In this document: in pieces, positions 40,160-40,190 of the stretch
How the letters are laid out: each line of letters starts with the position of its first letter
Numbering within the stretch: the first letter of the stretch is position 1
Source of the DNA: Acidimicrobiia bacterium
Lineage (GTDB): Bacteria; Actinomycetota; Acidimicrobiia; IMCC26256; JAENVU01
DNA: 40,190 nucleotides
Assembly (NCBI GenBank): GCA_025361725.1
Contig: JANYJV010000036.1
Coordinates: forward strand, 1-40,190
Direction of reading: 5' to 3'
The notes under the pieces: generated by a model
What the model saw: the letters and a program-made list of their open reading frames with translations, nothing else
Database searches by the model: none
What the model was told of the DNA's origin: nothing
Position numbers and translations under genes: made by a program

Positions 40160-40190
40160 GCGCTTGCGCACCTGATTTCGACGATGGCCG

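Noticed and set aside
1..40190. tRNA, rRNA or CRISPR array
   Set aside because: I found no cloverleaf-type sequence, no rRNA segment and no regularly spaced direct repeats. A covariance-model scan would be needed to exclude a small RNA.

Overview
The window is GC-rich (roughly two thirds G+C), high-density bacterial DNA of actinobacterial type. The ergothioneine genes egtABCD, SufU-type Fe-S assembly, an actinobacterial-style E2/E3 lipoate operon, a DUF1802 protein, frequent GTG starts and TANNNT -10 boxes lying 6-8 nt before start codons all point that way. The overall style suggests the class Acidimicrobiia, but that is an inference from gene content; no rRNA or tRNA gene is present to confirm it.

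Layout. Bases 1-860 (minus) hold decayed pieces of a polysaccharide flippase and a SqdB-like sugar-nucleotide enzyme, run together. metH (plus) follows. A minus-strand block from 12385 down to 4537 reads lpdA - sucB (E2) - a fused lipB-lipA gene - M24 peptidase - unknown membrane protein - fused glycosyltransferase/methyltransferase. The fused LipB-LipA makes the lipoyl cofactor for the E2 beside it, and Lpd reoxidises it. A plus-strand glycan operon (12721-18415) encodes a flippase, three GT4 glycosyltransferases and a GDP-6-deoxy-hexulose reductase (Rmd-like). A mixed region (18434-22709) carries an alpha/beta hydrolase without its serine, DUF1802, a GT34-like transferase, small proteins, a mini-ORF with an extreme Shine-Dalgarno sequence, and an acyl-CoA dehydrogenase. 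Bases 22723-24555 are a mobile-element scar: an ISAzo13-like insertion sequence between the last codons of a second acyl-CoA dehydrogenase, a phage-type gene fragment and an IS3 fragment.

The right half is sulfur metabolism. A metallo-beta-lactamase-fold hydrolase precedes egtA-egtB-egtC-egtD, with no egtE. Then come a lipoprotein metalloprotease and two convergent suf units: plus-strand sufC1-sufS-sufU and minus-strand sufB-sufD-Rieske-sufC2. A 62-aa protein and an L,D-transpeptidase lie between them. SufB is interrupted by a 383-residue intein with a LAGLIDADG endonuclease domain.

Points worth most attention: one palindromic operator (TTTCCACTACG half-site) in front of both suf units; the SufB intein; two different SufC ATPases; the LipB-LipA fusion; a glycosyltransferase gene with no ordinary start codon whose only upstream candidate is ATC, placed exactly where leaderless starts lie; and a GGTANNNT promoter pattern repeated across the window.
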